From Chara braunii (taxonomy: Eukaryota; Streptophyta; Charophyceae; Charales; Characeae), in assembly GCA_003427395.1 (NCBI GenBank), contig BFEA01000118.1, positions 2,663,261-2,697,632 of the forward strand: 34,372 nucleotides of DNA, in the 5' to 3' direction. How positions within the stretch are numbered: the stretch's first letter is position 1; every line of letters starts with the position of its first letter. Shown one piece after another: positions 1 to 9,615 of this stretch. The position numbers and the translations under genes are program-made. The notes below the pieces were generated by a model. The model did no database searches. It saw only the letters and a program-made list of their open reading frames with translations, and was not told the DNA's origin.

Positions 1-2
1 AC

Positions 3-2375
3 CTTACTCGCATTAAGATATCTAATATCCCCGAGGAGGCGATCCCAATCTGCTCCCTGTTCGCAGACGATCTTACGATAATGACAGAAGCGACAGAATC
101 CAATATGGAAGAAATCCAGCGGCTTATGGACAGATTCTGCGAGCTATCAGATATGTCGGTGAATTGGGGACAGAAGACTGTAGGGTGGTGGATGCGTCAC
201 CAAGGAGGAAGACCCCCGAAACACCCACAAATCACATGGCTCCCCCATGACGATCCCCTGAGCATCTTGGGGGCATTAGTCACCGCAAATGGGAAACCAG
301 CATCGAATGACGAATGGTTGGCCAGACCGGCGCATACCAAATTGGATAAATGAAACAACAAACGTACTTCGATCTTTGGGCGGGCACTTGTCATCAATAA
401 CGTGGTCCTGACCACTCTCTGGTATAAGGTCATCCTATGACCCCTAAGTGAAGGAGGCCTTAAGGCACTAAGACAACAGCTCGCAGCTTTCCTCTGGAGA
501 GGCGGCAGTAACAAAGCTCACGCCATAAGCCGGGTGGCATGAGACTCCGTGATTCAGCCCAAAAGTAGAGGAGGAATTGGGATTGTAGACCCGACTACAC
601 AATGCCAGACCCTCACAATCCGCTGGCTACAACATATTGTCTTCTCTTCATTCTCCCTAGTATGGGTTCCCCTAGCCCTGGCACAAATTTCTGACCTGGC
701 CCCAAGAACCCCACCAGAGATTGACCCATGTATATGGCTTGAAGATAGGTACTGGAGGATACCAAGGAAATATAGGAATGGGTACCCAACCGATAGACAG
801 TGGGTGCGCCTTATACGCACATGGAGGAAACTCCTTCCCCCACTGCGACCAGTACCAGAAAGGTGGTAAGAAATATTCAGGCAACCCCTTTTCGACAACC
901 GCCTAATAACAGACTCTAGGGGGCGTGTGCGGAACAACTCGGATGCCCTGTGGAAAGGTTGGGTGAGACATGGGTTGCGAAGGGTTGGGGACCTTTGGGA
1001 TAAAGAGACGGGAAGCTGGAAGAACATAGAAAGGATATGCACATGGTTGCGGTATTGTCACCACACCGAGAAAGCATTCAACGAGCTTATTGAGAGCTTC
1101 CCACTTCATTGGTACACCACCCTCAGAAAAGGCCCCTGCATAAAGGAAGGAGATTGGGTGGGGATACCTGACCTTGAGAGGGAGGTGGGGCGTGTGCACC
1201 TTACGAATCCAACACATGTGCTACTTGAAGTCTTCTCTCTCCAAAAGGGCGATAAATTACAGTGGAATCAACAACCCTTCACATGGAAAGAGCGAAAGGT
1301 GGTGTACCGCATCAGGGTCATGGAGGAGGGATACCTCCAGAGGGCGTACCGCCCTATGATCCCGATCGAGGACCTCCCATTAGACCCACACGAGTGGCGA
1401 TGGAGTCAAGACAACCGGGCCAGGAGAGGAGAAGCAAACACGCTGACACTTCTTAGCCTTAAAACTAAATCAGCCTACCGGATGCTCAGACCTAAACGCA
1501 GACTGCGGGACCAAGTGGAAGACAGACGGTATCGTCATCTTAACATAGACCGCGGCTTGCTCAAACCTATCCGATGGTTTGCCCACTATAGCTGCAGACC
1601 CGCCAAAATTTCGGCCCTCCAATGACAAATAGAACACAGATGTCTACCAACCAATGACTGGCTGATAGACCACACGTATCTAGAGCAACAAGGGAAAGCA
1701 TTGCCATGGTGCCACAAATGTCTTCAGGGCTTCCCCGGGATGAGACGAGCGAAGACCATTGAACACATCTTTCTCCAATGTCCCGCGTCAGTACTACTAT
1801 GGAGAAGTTGGGACCGGATCTGGAGACATATTGTTCCCGGCGCGGCATGGCCTTGGGACTGGAGGGCCATACTCTAAGGGTATTTCCCTCAACTCCCGAA
1901 AAATGCATTTGTGGAAAATATGTTCAAATTGGGTAGGCGAAGCATTCTATGGACCATATGGTGGAGACGATGTATCCTTGAGATAGAGAAGGCGCGTGTA
2001 GATGACAGGGAAGCTATGGAACAAGTGCGAACATTGGTCCAACATGAAATTGCATCCCAATGGAAATTAGCTAAAGACAGACTTGATCAATCATACACTT
2101 GGGGGGACATGAACAGGATTATATCCCGTTTCTGCAGAGACTGGCTGGGAGGGGAGAGGGAGGGACGGGTGGCTGAGGTAAAATGGTGTGGGGATTGTCG
2201 ACCTGAAGAGGAACCACAGGAGGAACTCCGGGAGGGAATAGCAAGAGATTACCAGCTGACTTTTCATGACTGGATCAAGGTGGACCCCGACGACCGGCTA
2301 CGACCAGCGCAGGACTTCGCAGACCCCTTCCCCCCCCACCCGCTGTCCTTGGTAGAAACACTGTCATTATCATAA
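3..2375 (+). pseudogene. L1-type LINE ORF2, 3' half (reverse transcriptase to C-terminal zinc-binding region)
   Basis: The frame enters from the left edge. The RT catalytic box FADD is at 60-71. It is followed by the thumb-like WWMRHQG and GRALVINNVV segments, GGIGIVDP at about 576-599, and a C-terminal zf-RVT-like motif (CHKC near 1710-1721, then EHIFLQC). The RT would copy element RNA at nicked DNA. One reading frame runs the whole way to TAA 2373-2375 with no frameshift. It carries six stops: TGA 351, 438, 540 and 1623, TAA 867 and 1875. At least three replace a Trp expected at conserved sites (for example VA-stop-DS and ALQ-stop-QIEH). The 5' part (ORF1, endonuclease) lies outside the window. 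It is not functional as read. LINE identity is secure; the clade below L1-like is not determined. Confidence 0.9.
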
Positions 2376-2710
2376 GCCTGGGCGTTGGTTGGCATATTAT
2401 ACTTGTAGCAGACCTAGCAGATCACTGCTGTTTCTGTATGTACTGCTGATTTTTGCTGTATATTATACTTGTAGCAGACCCGGCAGATCGCTCCTGTTTT
2501 TTCTGGTTCTGCTTTTGTTTCTTTTTCTGTTCCTTCTGCTCTGGTTTCACTGCTTCACAGCTGATTTTTGCTGTTCAGGCGCCCTGAGGATAGTTGGTGG
2601 ATGGCAGGGGCCGGGGGATGGAGGGAGACTTCACTGGTGCCCCCCAGTGACTCCCCCCCCACACAACCCGGCCTTGCTGCAGGTTAGGATTGGAAGTGTG
2701 GATTGGATAT
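2376..2710 (+). other. LINE 3' flank with a 66-bp-period direct repeat
   Basis: This is non-coding sequence between the LINE stop codon and its putative 3' tail. TATTATACTTGTAGCAGACC begins at 2395 and again at 2461, followed by similar T/CTG-rich sequence. A pyrimidine-rich stretch covers about 2490-2560. It probably belongs to the LINE 3' UTR. Confidence 0.5.
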
Positions 2711-2836
2711 GGGATGCTGGACCCGGTTTCCAGCAGAATGGCGCCACTTTCAATGATGTACTGTATTACATTGATGTATTCAAGGGACGCTGGACCCGGT
2801 TTCCAGCAGGTGATGCTCCCCACCAATAGATGGAGC
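2711..2836 (+). repeat. Retroelement 3'-tail hairpin repeat, two copies
   Basis: Two copies of the dispersed tail (2711-2734 and 2784-2836) have the core GCTGGAcccggttTCCAGC. The second continues into the conserved GCTCCCCACCAATAGATGGAGC. They lie about 340-410 bp after the LINE stop codon, so they may be the 3' end of that LINE. This is the A-T variant of the stem, compared with G-C in other copies. Confidence 0.7.
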
Positions 2837-2876
2837 GGCCCGCCAGGCAAAGCCTCAATCCCGGTGGTTCTCTTAC

Positions 2877-3507
2877 CACCACCAGGACAGAGGCCTTGCA
2901 CACGGGCCTTAAAAAAATCCCTCGATATCGCAGGCCGGGCAACATCGAACACCTCCAGCTATCCCACCCCTACCCTCTGCCGAATCACACGGACGAGTTC
3001 CGTATCTAAGTTGGGGGGGGCGGGCATCGAAAACCACATCACCTTATCAAGCCCATATCCCACCCCGTCCGCTTTCAGCATCAACCCTGTGATGCTAATG
3101 ATAATCTCCGATGCATGGATACCATCTCCCACCCCGCTACTTCCTTGGTCATCGCCCCCTTCATCGTGGTTATTGTTGTTGTTGTTGCTGTCATTATTGT
3201 TGTCGTTGTCACTGTTGTTCTTGTTGTCGTTGTCGCTGTCGCTGTTGCTGTTGTTGTAGCCATCAATGATGTTGTTGTCAATGTTGTTGTTGATGACATC
3301 GTCAATAGCGTCGTTGTTGCAGTCAACCACACAGTTCCCACAGTCAGCATCCCCGTTGTTATTGTTGTTGTTTGTATTGTCTTTATTATTGTTGTCGTTA
3401 TTGACCTCGAAGCTTCCCTTCACGCCCTCGTCCTTGTCGTCGTTGTCGTCCATCACATCCCTCTCGCCACATCTCCACCGCTCCTCCAGTCGATCGCGTG
3501 ATGTTGT
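2877..3507 (-). pseudogene. Asn/Asp-rich exon-like reading frame with one in-frame TAG
   Basis: The minus-strand frame is open from about 3507. It starts with a charged segment (RDRLEERWRCGERDV). A long Asn/Asp tract with scattered Cys follows, made of mixed AAC/AAT and GAC/GAT codons. It ends in an ordinary-looking C-terminal part (LDKVMWFSMPAPP, LVRVIRQ, FDVARPAISRDFFKARVQG). A TAG at 2959-2961 interrupts it; the frame continues unbroken to a donor-like GGTG|GTAAGA with its GT at 2875-2876. The tag could be a CAG-to-TAG transition. No family recognised. The tract also reads as a degenerate GTT microsatellite on the plus strand, so coding status is uncertain. Related Asn/Asp frames lie at 8664 and 10798. 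Confidence 0.4.
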
Positions 3508-3680
3508 TGTTAAACATTCTTGATGCCATACATAATCACATAGTCTGAAGCAGAGAAGAACACGTAGGCTTGGCTTTGCTTGGTGAAAGCCTTGGCGTCA
3601 CTGCTTTATTCCTTTTTGTTTTTCTTTTCGGCGAAGGTGGTAAGAGCAGCCTCCAGGAGCAGGTCCCTGCACGATGACGG

Positions 3681-3743
3681 CTCCGGTCCATTGGTGGGGA
3701 GCTGCACCTGCTCGGTCCTGCTGGAAACGGGGTTCAGCGTCCC
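3681..3743 (-). repeat. Retroelement 3'-tail hairpin repeat
   Basis: A reverse-strand copy of the tail, carrying the reverse complements of GGGACGCTG and of TTTCCAGCAGG, then GGGGAG-type sequence and CCATTGG. It is diverged relative to the 8408 copy. Confidence 0.6.
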
Positions 3744-3921
3744 TTGCCCACTGCATTGTATACATAGAGAGTTATGAGAGTTTCTCTGACTCTGCCTCCT
3801 CTGAGGAGGAGGTGGGGCCTTAAGGGCCTTGATGAGCGTCCATAACCTTCATTGAGGACTGCCCCTGACAGTGTGGAAAAATCTGTTCCCTCTCGTTGAG
3901 GTATAGGGAGAGATAAACCAG

Positions 3922-4390
3922 CTTTTTTTTTTTTTTTTAACAAGTGCTCCAGTCTATTCGTGGGGAGCAGCACATGCTGGGAACCGGGCCCAGCGTCCCA
4001 TATTGAATTGTACAGATCATTGAGATCATTTGAGATCATTTGAGATCATTTGAGATCATTTGAGATCATTTGAGATACCGGGGCCATTACCCGGCTTCGG
4101 CTGAGAACAATCTGTGAACACGATGTGATTCAGAAACATGGGGAGGATCATGAATATCTAATGACCTATTAGGGAACTACTCATGCAATAGCCTGCCACA
4201 GAGGTCCTACCAATGCTCACAACCCTCAGGATCCCTAACAAACCCTTCTAAGACTTTCCAACACCATCTTACTCCCTGCTGAGCTCTTCCAGGCCTCACG
4301 CCCCCACCCTGCTGGGTTACAGGACAACACAACTCGCCCCAGCTCCGAACAGCGTCATCCCAGCAGCAACCCTTGGTTGTCCCTTGGCTC
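3922..4390 (-). mobile_element. Dispersed retroelement copy with poly(A) tail (minus strand)
   Basis: The poly-T run at 3922-3938 is the reverse of an A tail. Next come the tail hairpin (to about 3999) and five or six copies of a 10-bp unit (GAGATCATTT, about 4018-4072). Then follow the GATACCGGGGCCATTACCCGG module (4073 on), a middle region shared with 8200-8330, and the CCAGGCCTCACGCCCCCACC / GTTACAG module at 4290-4330. Order and sequence mirror the plus-strand copy at 7585-8500. It has no coding potential. It could be a SINE or a 5'-truncated LINE end. Confidence 0.7.
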
Positions 4391-4774
4391 CCACGAGTGC
4401 TTTATTCCTTCTATAACCATTCTAGAAAAACAAAAATGCTTCAACAGCACCTGGTTGTCATGATCATGGCTTTGCACAGCTCGTACATGATGACGTATTC
4501 GGTATATGGGAGTCTCTCAGCATTTGCCTGTTGTTGACTGTCCGTAAATAAAGCATGACTTTGTGGAAGTAAGGTGCAGCTGTATGCTGTCAATGAGCTC
4601 CGTGCTGATTACGTAGGATTGGCAGGAAACTGCCGATAGTTTTGCATGATGCCGCTTACGATCGGTTTTCGTACTGTTTTATCTTTCGAAAAGACCTATC
4701 AGGGTTGCGTTCGGGAGTATTCATTGTGTTGGCTTCCTTCACTCCTCATCTTCTATCCTTCATCCCGCTCAGCC
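4391..4774. other. No recognisable gene
   Basis: Short shadow frames only. I see no splice-bounded exon or element ends in this stretch. Confidence 0.4.
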
Positions 4775-5054
4775 ATTTCGTCAAAATGGACATTTTTTAT
4801 TTCTTTAACGAAATTGAAACCAAGTTTTCTGGCCGAAAACTCATCCAAATTTGCTGCTCCTGAGGGTCCAGCGTTCTTAAAACGCTGGACCCCCTGGATG
4901 TATCTGGTCTCAAGAGAAGTCCACATACATCCAGGGGGTCCAGCGTTTTAAGAACGCTGGACCCTCAGGAGCGACAAATTTGGACGAGTTTTCAGCTTAA
5001 AAACTCGGTTTCAATTTCGTTCAAAAAATTAAAAAATGTCCATTTTGACGAAAT
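4775..5054. mobile_element. Foldback (long inverted repeat) element, copy 1
   Basis: The ends are ATTTCGTCAAAATGGACATT and its exact reverse complement, and the two arms of about 110-120 bp pair almost throughout. Each arm holds its own perfect 12-bp hairpin: GGGTCCAGCGTT/AACGCTGGACCC at 4864-4892 and again at 4936-4964. The central loop is bordered by CTGGATGTAT/ATACATCCAG. The element can therefore fold as one long hairpin or as a branched cruciform. No clear target duplication is seen. A related copy lies at 23682-23903. Confidence 0.85.
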
Positions 5055-5451
5055 GACACTAGATGTGTCCCTTGAATATGAATGGTGTCACGTCTGAGTA
5101 ATCGCACATTGTGCTGTTGTCTTACCTTCCTTTGAAGGGTTAAAAAAAAACTACCATGATGATGATGAGTCTCATGCCTTTGTGTAGATGCATGCTGATT
5201 TCTAGAATTAAGGTGACACCTGCTGTCAACGAGCTGTGTGCTGGTTTCCAGTAAACAAAAATGCCTTACCAGTGCACGGGAGAGATGATGATGACGGGTA
5301 ATGGTGCTGGTATTGTCTGTATATTTTTCATGCGCGATGCTGGGCCCAGCTCCGAGCACGTGTTGCTCCTCACAAATATATTGGGGCAGTGTTAAACAAA
5401 AAAAAAGAAAATGGGATGTTGATGATCTCTTTGTGTAAGATGATTACTTAC
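5055..5451 (-). other. Presumed intron downstream of haloperoxidase exon B
   Basis: This follows the splice donor at 5450-5451 on the minus strand. No continuing haloperoxidase exon is recognised here or further left in the window. Confidence 0.4.
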
Positions 5452-5750
5452 GTGCCGCAAAGAAGTCAATAATTGCCTGTTGCTCTGGTGTTCGAATTGT
5501 CTCATTCGACCCGCGAGCCTTTATTTCCTGATATGCCGCATTGTACTCTGGACTAGGAATCGGTGGTGGTCCAGCGACCGGGGGGTTCACATACAAGTAA
5601 TAGTATGGGGAATTTGAGACGAGCGTCCTTGCAAAATCGAGATGCCTCCAAAAAATCTCTTGAAGCCCAGGAAGGGGTTGGTATTCTCCTGTTGGTCCTC
5701 CTGGGGGACGAATTGGGAGTGGCCAATACTCTTGACTTCCATCACCAACC
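5452..5750 (-). CDS. Vanadium-haloperoxidase-like protein, internal exon B
   Basis: The exon is 299 nt, bounded on the minus strand by acceptor TGTTACAG (AG at 5751-5752) and donor GTAAGT (GT at 5450-5451). It encodes about 99 residues: VGDGSQEYWPLPI, then GEYQPLPG, then PPPIPSPEYNAAYQEIKARG, then IRTPEQQAIIDFFAA. This order matches the region of PAP2-type vanadium haloperoxidases with a DGS element, a GxYxPxP turn, a SPEY..AxxEV/IKxxGS stretch and a RTxEQxxIxxFxA helix ahead of the vanadate pocket. Pocket residues would be in later exons not seen here. It begins with 1 nt of a split codon, matching the 2 nt at the end of exon A. Assignment is by remembered family pattern, not a search. Confidence 0.75.
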
Positions 5751-5935
5751 CTGTAACACCATATCACATCATTACATTGTGCAAACAAAATTGTCAGTGC
5801 CAGACTTGCCGACCAGGTGGGGCTAGACACCCTTCACTCTCATCAGAGTCAACCTCCTACCACTGTGCCACAGCCTATAATTACATCACAACATACTTGC
5901 TAAGGAAATTATCAGTGCAACACAGATAACGAGTG

Positions 5936-6318
5936 TCACACTGCACCTTTGAGATGGAAGGAGTGAGAGGCTAGAAGGGCCAGACTTCACTGACACAATT
6001 AAGCAACATGTTCAAATCGACATCACCACAAAATGGGAGGTGCAGAAAGCTGCACTGGACCTCCTACACTCAAACTCAGATATTCAAACCCTAATCCAAA
6101 GATCCAACAAGAACTGGCTTGGAGGGGGGCAAGGGGGGTGGCTGGGGAAAGTGGAATGAGACAGGAACCAGGGGAATGCACAGGGGAAAGTTACGAGGGG
6201 GTACCACCGGGCCTTTCGGGAATGGACAAAGGTTGACCAGCGATCCCGCTACGCCCCGGCATTGGATTTCCCAGAGCTCTCCCCCCCCCTGTCCTTGAGT
6301 ATGGTGAGCCTTCAATGA
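5936..6318 (+). pseudogene. L1-type LINE ORF2 C-terminal fragment
   Basis: The peptide contains CTFEMEGVR, then after a 1-bp frameshift RLEGPDFTDTIKQHV, then NKNWLGGGQGG, then YHRAFREWTKVDQ, ending LSLSMVSLQ at TGA 6316-6318. It aligns with the end of the LINE at 1990-2375 (RDWLGG, FHDWIKVDPD) and more closely with the minus-strand copy at 9.9-10.5 kb. One in-frame TGA near 6157 falls where Trp is expected. The 5' end is truncated, and only about 380 bp of ORF2 remains. Confidence 0.8.
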
Positions 6319-6779
6319 TATTGAGGAGAATAAGCAGGGAGCTCAGGGAGACGATGAGTGAGAGGACGCCGCAGCTGGGAGGAGGACAAAGAGGACGGGA
6401 CAAACGGAGGGAAGCAGAGGATGATACCCGAGAAGGAAGAGACAGGGGGTAATCTGGGGGCCTTGGGGCTTAGGGTTTTAGAGCAGGAAGGGCCTGGGTT
6501 TTAGAAAGGAACGAGCAAGGGTGGGAGACAAGGAGAGACAAGGCTTTTATAGTGCCACAAGGCATGATAACAGGGGTGCTCGGAGACACAGACATCAGGC
6601 ACCCAGTAGCAGGGCAGAAGAGGCACCAGGAAACCGAGCCCATCTCACCTGCTCACTAAAACCAAGCAAATCCCCACCTGCTCAGTTAATTCCCTGCCCT
6701 GGCGGGGCAATCAATGCTGGCAGGAACACTGATCACTAACTCCCATCAATTGTGCAACAAAAGTAACTGTTCTGTATAA
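6319..6779 (+). other. LINE 3' flank, purine-rich, non-coding
   Basis: This stretch runs between the LINE stop codon and the tail repeat at 6780. It is GA-rich, with no supported gene. The distance is similar to the stop-to-tail distance of the LINE at 1-2836, although the sequences differ. Confidence 0.4.
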
Positions 6780-6840
6780 GGGACTCTGGAACCGATTCCC
6801 AGCAGGTGCTGCTCCCCAACAATATTTCATGGTCCTCCAG
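6780..6840 (+). repeat. Retroelement 3'-tail hairpin repeat
   Basis: A diverged tail copy: GGGACTCTGGAACC, then ATTCCCAGCAGGTGCTGC, then TCCCCAACAATA. Confidence 0.6.
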
Positions 6841-6985
6841 CGAGGAAGGAAATCGGCGTTTGAGTGAGTGCACAGGGAACGAACTGGCTGGCGGGCCCGA
6901 CGGTCTTGGGACCCGAACCCTTGAAGTTACTGAGGAAGATGGAAGGCGTTGACGTCATCATCGAAGTCTGCTACAAGGTCAGCCA

Positions 6986-7330
6986 GTGATGGGGCGACTA
7001 GGTTTGACTGACGAGGGAGGTGGAGGTGTGGATGAGATGGGGGCATCGCATGGTCGGCGTGACGAAGGCATTCTTGCGCAGGGATTACCGCACGTGGCAG
7101 TACCGGAGGTGATGGCTCCATCAGAGGATCTCCAACGCCTGGCAGATGAGTGGCTGTCTGAATTGGAAGACACTCAACAGCACATGCAACAGATTGTCGA
7201 AGACTTGCTTGCTGTTGCTCAGGTCGGGCCAGGGGTGGACTGGGGGGGTCTGCCCTGGCCATATGGCTGGAGGACAAGTGCCAACAACTTGAAACTATCC
7301 TCTGGCAGACTCCTGGGGAAAGGGGGGTAG
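6986..7330 (+). CDS. Unrecognised open frame, about 114 residues
   Basis: An acidic frame with a Gly-rich start and a plausible amphipathic helix (SEDLQRLADEWLSELEDTQQ, then HMQQIVEDLL). No motif ties it to a family. The first codon is GTG, followed directly by ATG. Upstream in frame there is a TGA. It could be a broken retroelement gag or a host exon. Low-complexity CCC/GGG follows at 7395-7430. Confidence 0.2.
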   Translation: MMGRLGLTDEGGGGVDEMGASHGRRDEGILAQGLPHVAVPEVMAPSEDLQRLADEWLSELEDTQQHMQQIVEDLLAVAQVGPGVDWGGLPWPYGWRTSANNLKLSSGRLLGKGG

Positions 7331-7584
7331 AGGGTTGGTCCTATATTGGGGCCGAGGGAGAGTGGGTGACTCACCTCGGCGGAGGCAGTGTAGGGCTGAG
7401 GTGGGAGGGGGAGGGGGAGGGGGGGCCGATCCTTTTTGAATAAGTCTACCATATAGATTAAGTTTACTATTTCTTTTCATTTGGTTTGCCGCTCGAGGAA
7501 TTTGTAGGAATAGGTGCTATCTGACAATTCATCTGTGATCCTGCGAAGGGTGGTTGAAAATTCGGTGGCCCTCGAAGACCGACG
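7331..7584. other. Low-complexity G-rich tract and AT-rich spacer
   Basis: A polypurine GGGAGG tract covers 7395-7430, then AT-rich sequence. A donor-like CGAG|GTGAGTCACC exists on the minus strand near 7365-7375, without a convincing exon. Confidence 0.3.
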
Positions 7585-8500
7585 CTGGAGCAACGCTGGC
7601 CGGAGCCGGAGCCAGGTGGCGCAACTCTGTAACCTAGCTTAGTGGGGGCGCGAGGCCTGGTAGAGAGCTCTGGAGGGCTGTGTGCGGGCAGTCTCAGTGG
7701 TCATCAGGGGTCGTAACTAGAGCAACGCTGGCCGGTGCTGGAGCAAGGTGGTGCAACTCTGTAACCTAACCTGATGGGAGCATGAGGCCTGGAAGAGCTT
7801 CGGTTCGTGCTNAAANNANNCATGCTGGTGGTGGTCNTAGGNGGATTGAATAGGTTTCACCTATCTGATGTGTAGGTGGTTCTTATGAATGTCTTACGAC
7901 TCTAGGGACGCTTAGCAACCCATCCTAGGCGGTTTTGAAGCGGTTATACTCAGTGATCAGCGGCTGTTCGATGCCAGAACGACGCTGGCCGGTGCTGGGG
8001 TGTTGTCCTGTAACCTGCTGATGCAGGAGCGTGAGGCCTGGTAGAGAGATCTGGGGATGCTTTGGGGTGGGAAACCCAAGGGACAGCCAAGGTTTGCTGC
8101 TGGGACGACGGTGGTCGGAGTTGGGGCGAGTTGTGCTGCCCTGTAACCCAGCAGGGTGGGGGTGTGAGGCCTGGAAGAGCTCAGCAGGGAGTAAGACTGT
8201 GTTGGAAAGTCTTAGAAGGGCTTGTTAGGAATTCTGAGGGTTGTGAGCATTCGTAGGACCTCTGTGGCAGCCTACTGCATGAGTAGTTCCTTAATAGGTC
8301 ACTAGATATTCAGATACTGATCTCAGCCGAAGCCGGGTAATGGCCCCGGTAGCTCAAATGATCTCAAATGTTCTCAAATGTTCTTAACGATCTGTACAAT
8401 TCGATATGGGACGCTGGGCCCGGTTCCCAGCACGTGCTGCTCCCCACGAATAGATTGGAGCATTTGATTTCTTAAAAAAAAGAAAAAAAAAGAAAAAAAA
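7585..8500 (+). mobile_element. Dispersed retroelement copy with tandemly expanded head and A-rich tail
   Basis: Four diverged copies of a module (GCTGGCCGG...GCAACTCTGTAACCTA...GAGGCCTGGTAGAG) start near 7590, 7725, 7985 and 8107. The middle region, the GCCGGGTAATGGCCCCGG module (8334 on), three CTCAAATG units and the tail hairpin at 8408-8463 follow. The element ends in A/AAAG-rich sequence (8474-8502). It is the reverse complement in order and sequence of 3922-4390. Several N positions (7812-7841) mark uncertain base calls. No protein is encoded. Confidence 0.7.
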
Positions 8501-8663
8501 AGGAGGATCTGGCACTGGAGGCTTTCGTTGACTGGCAGCGGGCTGATGCTCTGATAATCAGGTGCAACATGGCCTCCGATCAAGGTGCAGACTTTTGTGC
8601 GGCACTGAAGGAGAGGCTGGTGACTGAAACTCGGTTGGAGGCTGATGTCTCCAATCCTATCAG

Positions 8664-8940
8664 GGAATCTGTGTCATCAACAACAAAGACAACATCAACA
8701 ACAACAACAATGATTACAATAACCGCGGCTGCTCTGCCTATCAAGGCAATATCACATGGCGCAGAGGAGCGTGGCAATCCAACGAGTACACTGATACCAT
8801 TGACGATAGCAATGCAGGTAACAACATCGGCGATCACACCGAAGACAAAATCGACAACGGCGATTTCAACAAGTACGATTACTCCATCAAAATCTGCGAT
8901 GATATCATCATCAAGCCCGGCTGCAAAGACGGTCACAAAG
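8664..8940 (+). CDS. Asn/Asp-rich exon with consensus splice sites
   Basis: An acceptor-like CCAATCCTATCAG ends at 8663 and a perfect donor AAG|GTAAGT has its GT at 8941-8942. Frame 3 is open between TGA 8643 and TGA near 9005. The peptide reads CVINNKDNINNNNNDYNN, RGCSAYQGNITWRRGAW, EYTDTIDDSNAGNNIGDH, DFNKYDYSIKICDDIIIK, PGCKDGHK. Cys spacing and Trp/Tyr content look like protein rather than a microsatellite. The composition resembles 2877-3507 (minus). It has no ATG and is an internal exon if real. No family is recognised. It lies opposite the haloperoxidase transcript, inside its inferred intron. Confidence 0.5.
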
Positions 8941-9007
8941 GTAAGTGGTGTTTGGGTAGGCTCTGCTTGGGACGAGAAGGGGACCACACTGAGTGTTTTC
9001 AAACTTG

Positions 9008-9570
9008 AGAGGTGTGTGAGCGGAGGGCAAGGGAACCTGGCGGGCGACGGCGCTTTGATTTTCTCTCCTCTCCTGGGATCTGTCGTGCCACGTGGCGTGA
9101 CAGCCAGGGAACGTAGGAGCAGGGGAAGAAAGTGCTACAATGGGCAAGGAGGGAGCTGCCGAGCACATTGGGATCCAGGGGGAGGATGCGACTGGTCTGT
9201 GGGGGGCTCATTGCCCTTCCACTCGTCGCCACTGGGCTGTGTTTAGAAAACGAAATTTTCGTCTGTCCGCCTAAGACCACTTGCCTGCTTGATAGGTCAT
9301 CTATCTACGTCACTAAGACTGACTAGGTTCGATGGGTCGGATAGCTACATGTAAGATCTTGCTCATAAAACTCGATTGACTCACCTCTTGTTGGCAATTC
9401 GATTATTCCGCCATGTGGGGAGGTCGGGAGATGTGTAGTAAGGTCTGGCACTAGGCTTTACCCTTGTGCTCTGTTGGGCTTTGCCACGCGGCATTACGGC
9501 AGGAAAGGGGTGTTAGCTTACTCTTCCTATACTCTATATTCATCTACGAATTCAAATTGTCTTTTAAATT

Positions 9571-9571
<1 letters not shown>
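9008..9571. other. No supported gene
   Basis: Only shadow frames. A good donor motif (AGAG|GTGAGTC) occurs on the minus strand near 9376-9386, but the preceding frame is short and unrecognised. Confidence 0.3.

Positions 9572-9615
<44 letters not shown>

Noticed and set aside
3115-3501. Plus-strand Val/Ile-rich frame read as a membrane protein
   Set aside because: It is the antisense of the Asn/Asp tract (GTT against AAC), and hydrophobicity is a by-product. Only the minus frame continues into ordinary peptide and a splice donor.
2877-3507. Next exon of the haloperoxidase-like gene
   Set aside because: It is on the right strand but has the wrong composition, no matching 2-nt entry phase at a good acceptor, and none of the expected family motifs.
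8569-9246. A 225-codon plus-strand frame rich in Thr/Ser
   Set aside because: The Thr tract (ACA) is a shifted reading of the AAC-rich exon. The alternative frame has acceptor, donor and Cys/Trp/Tyr-containing peptide.
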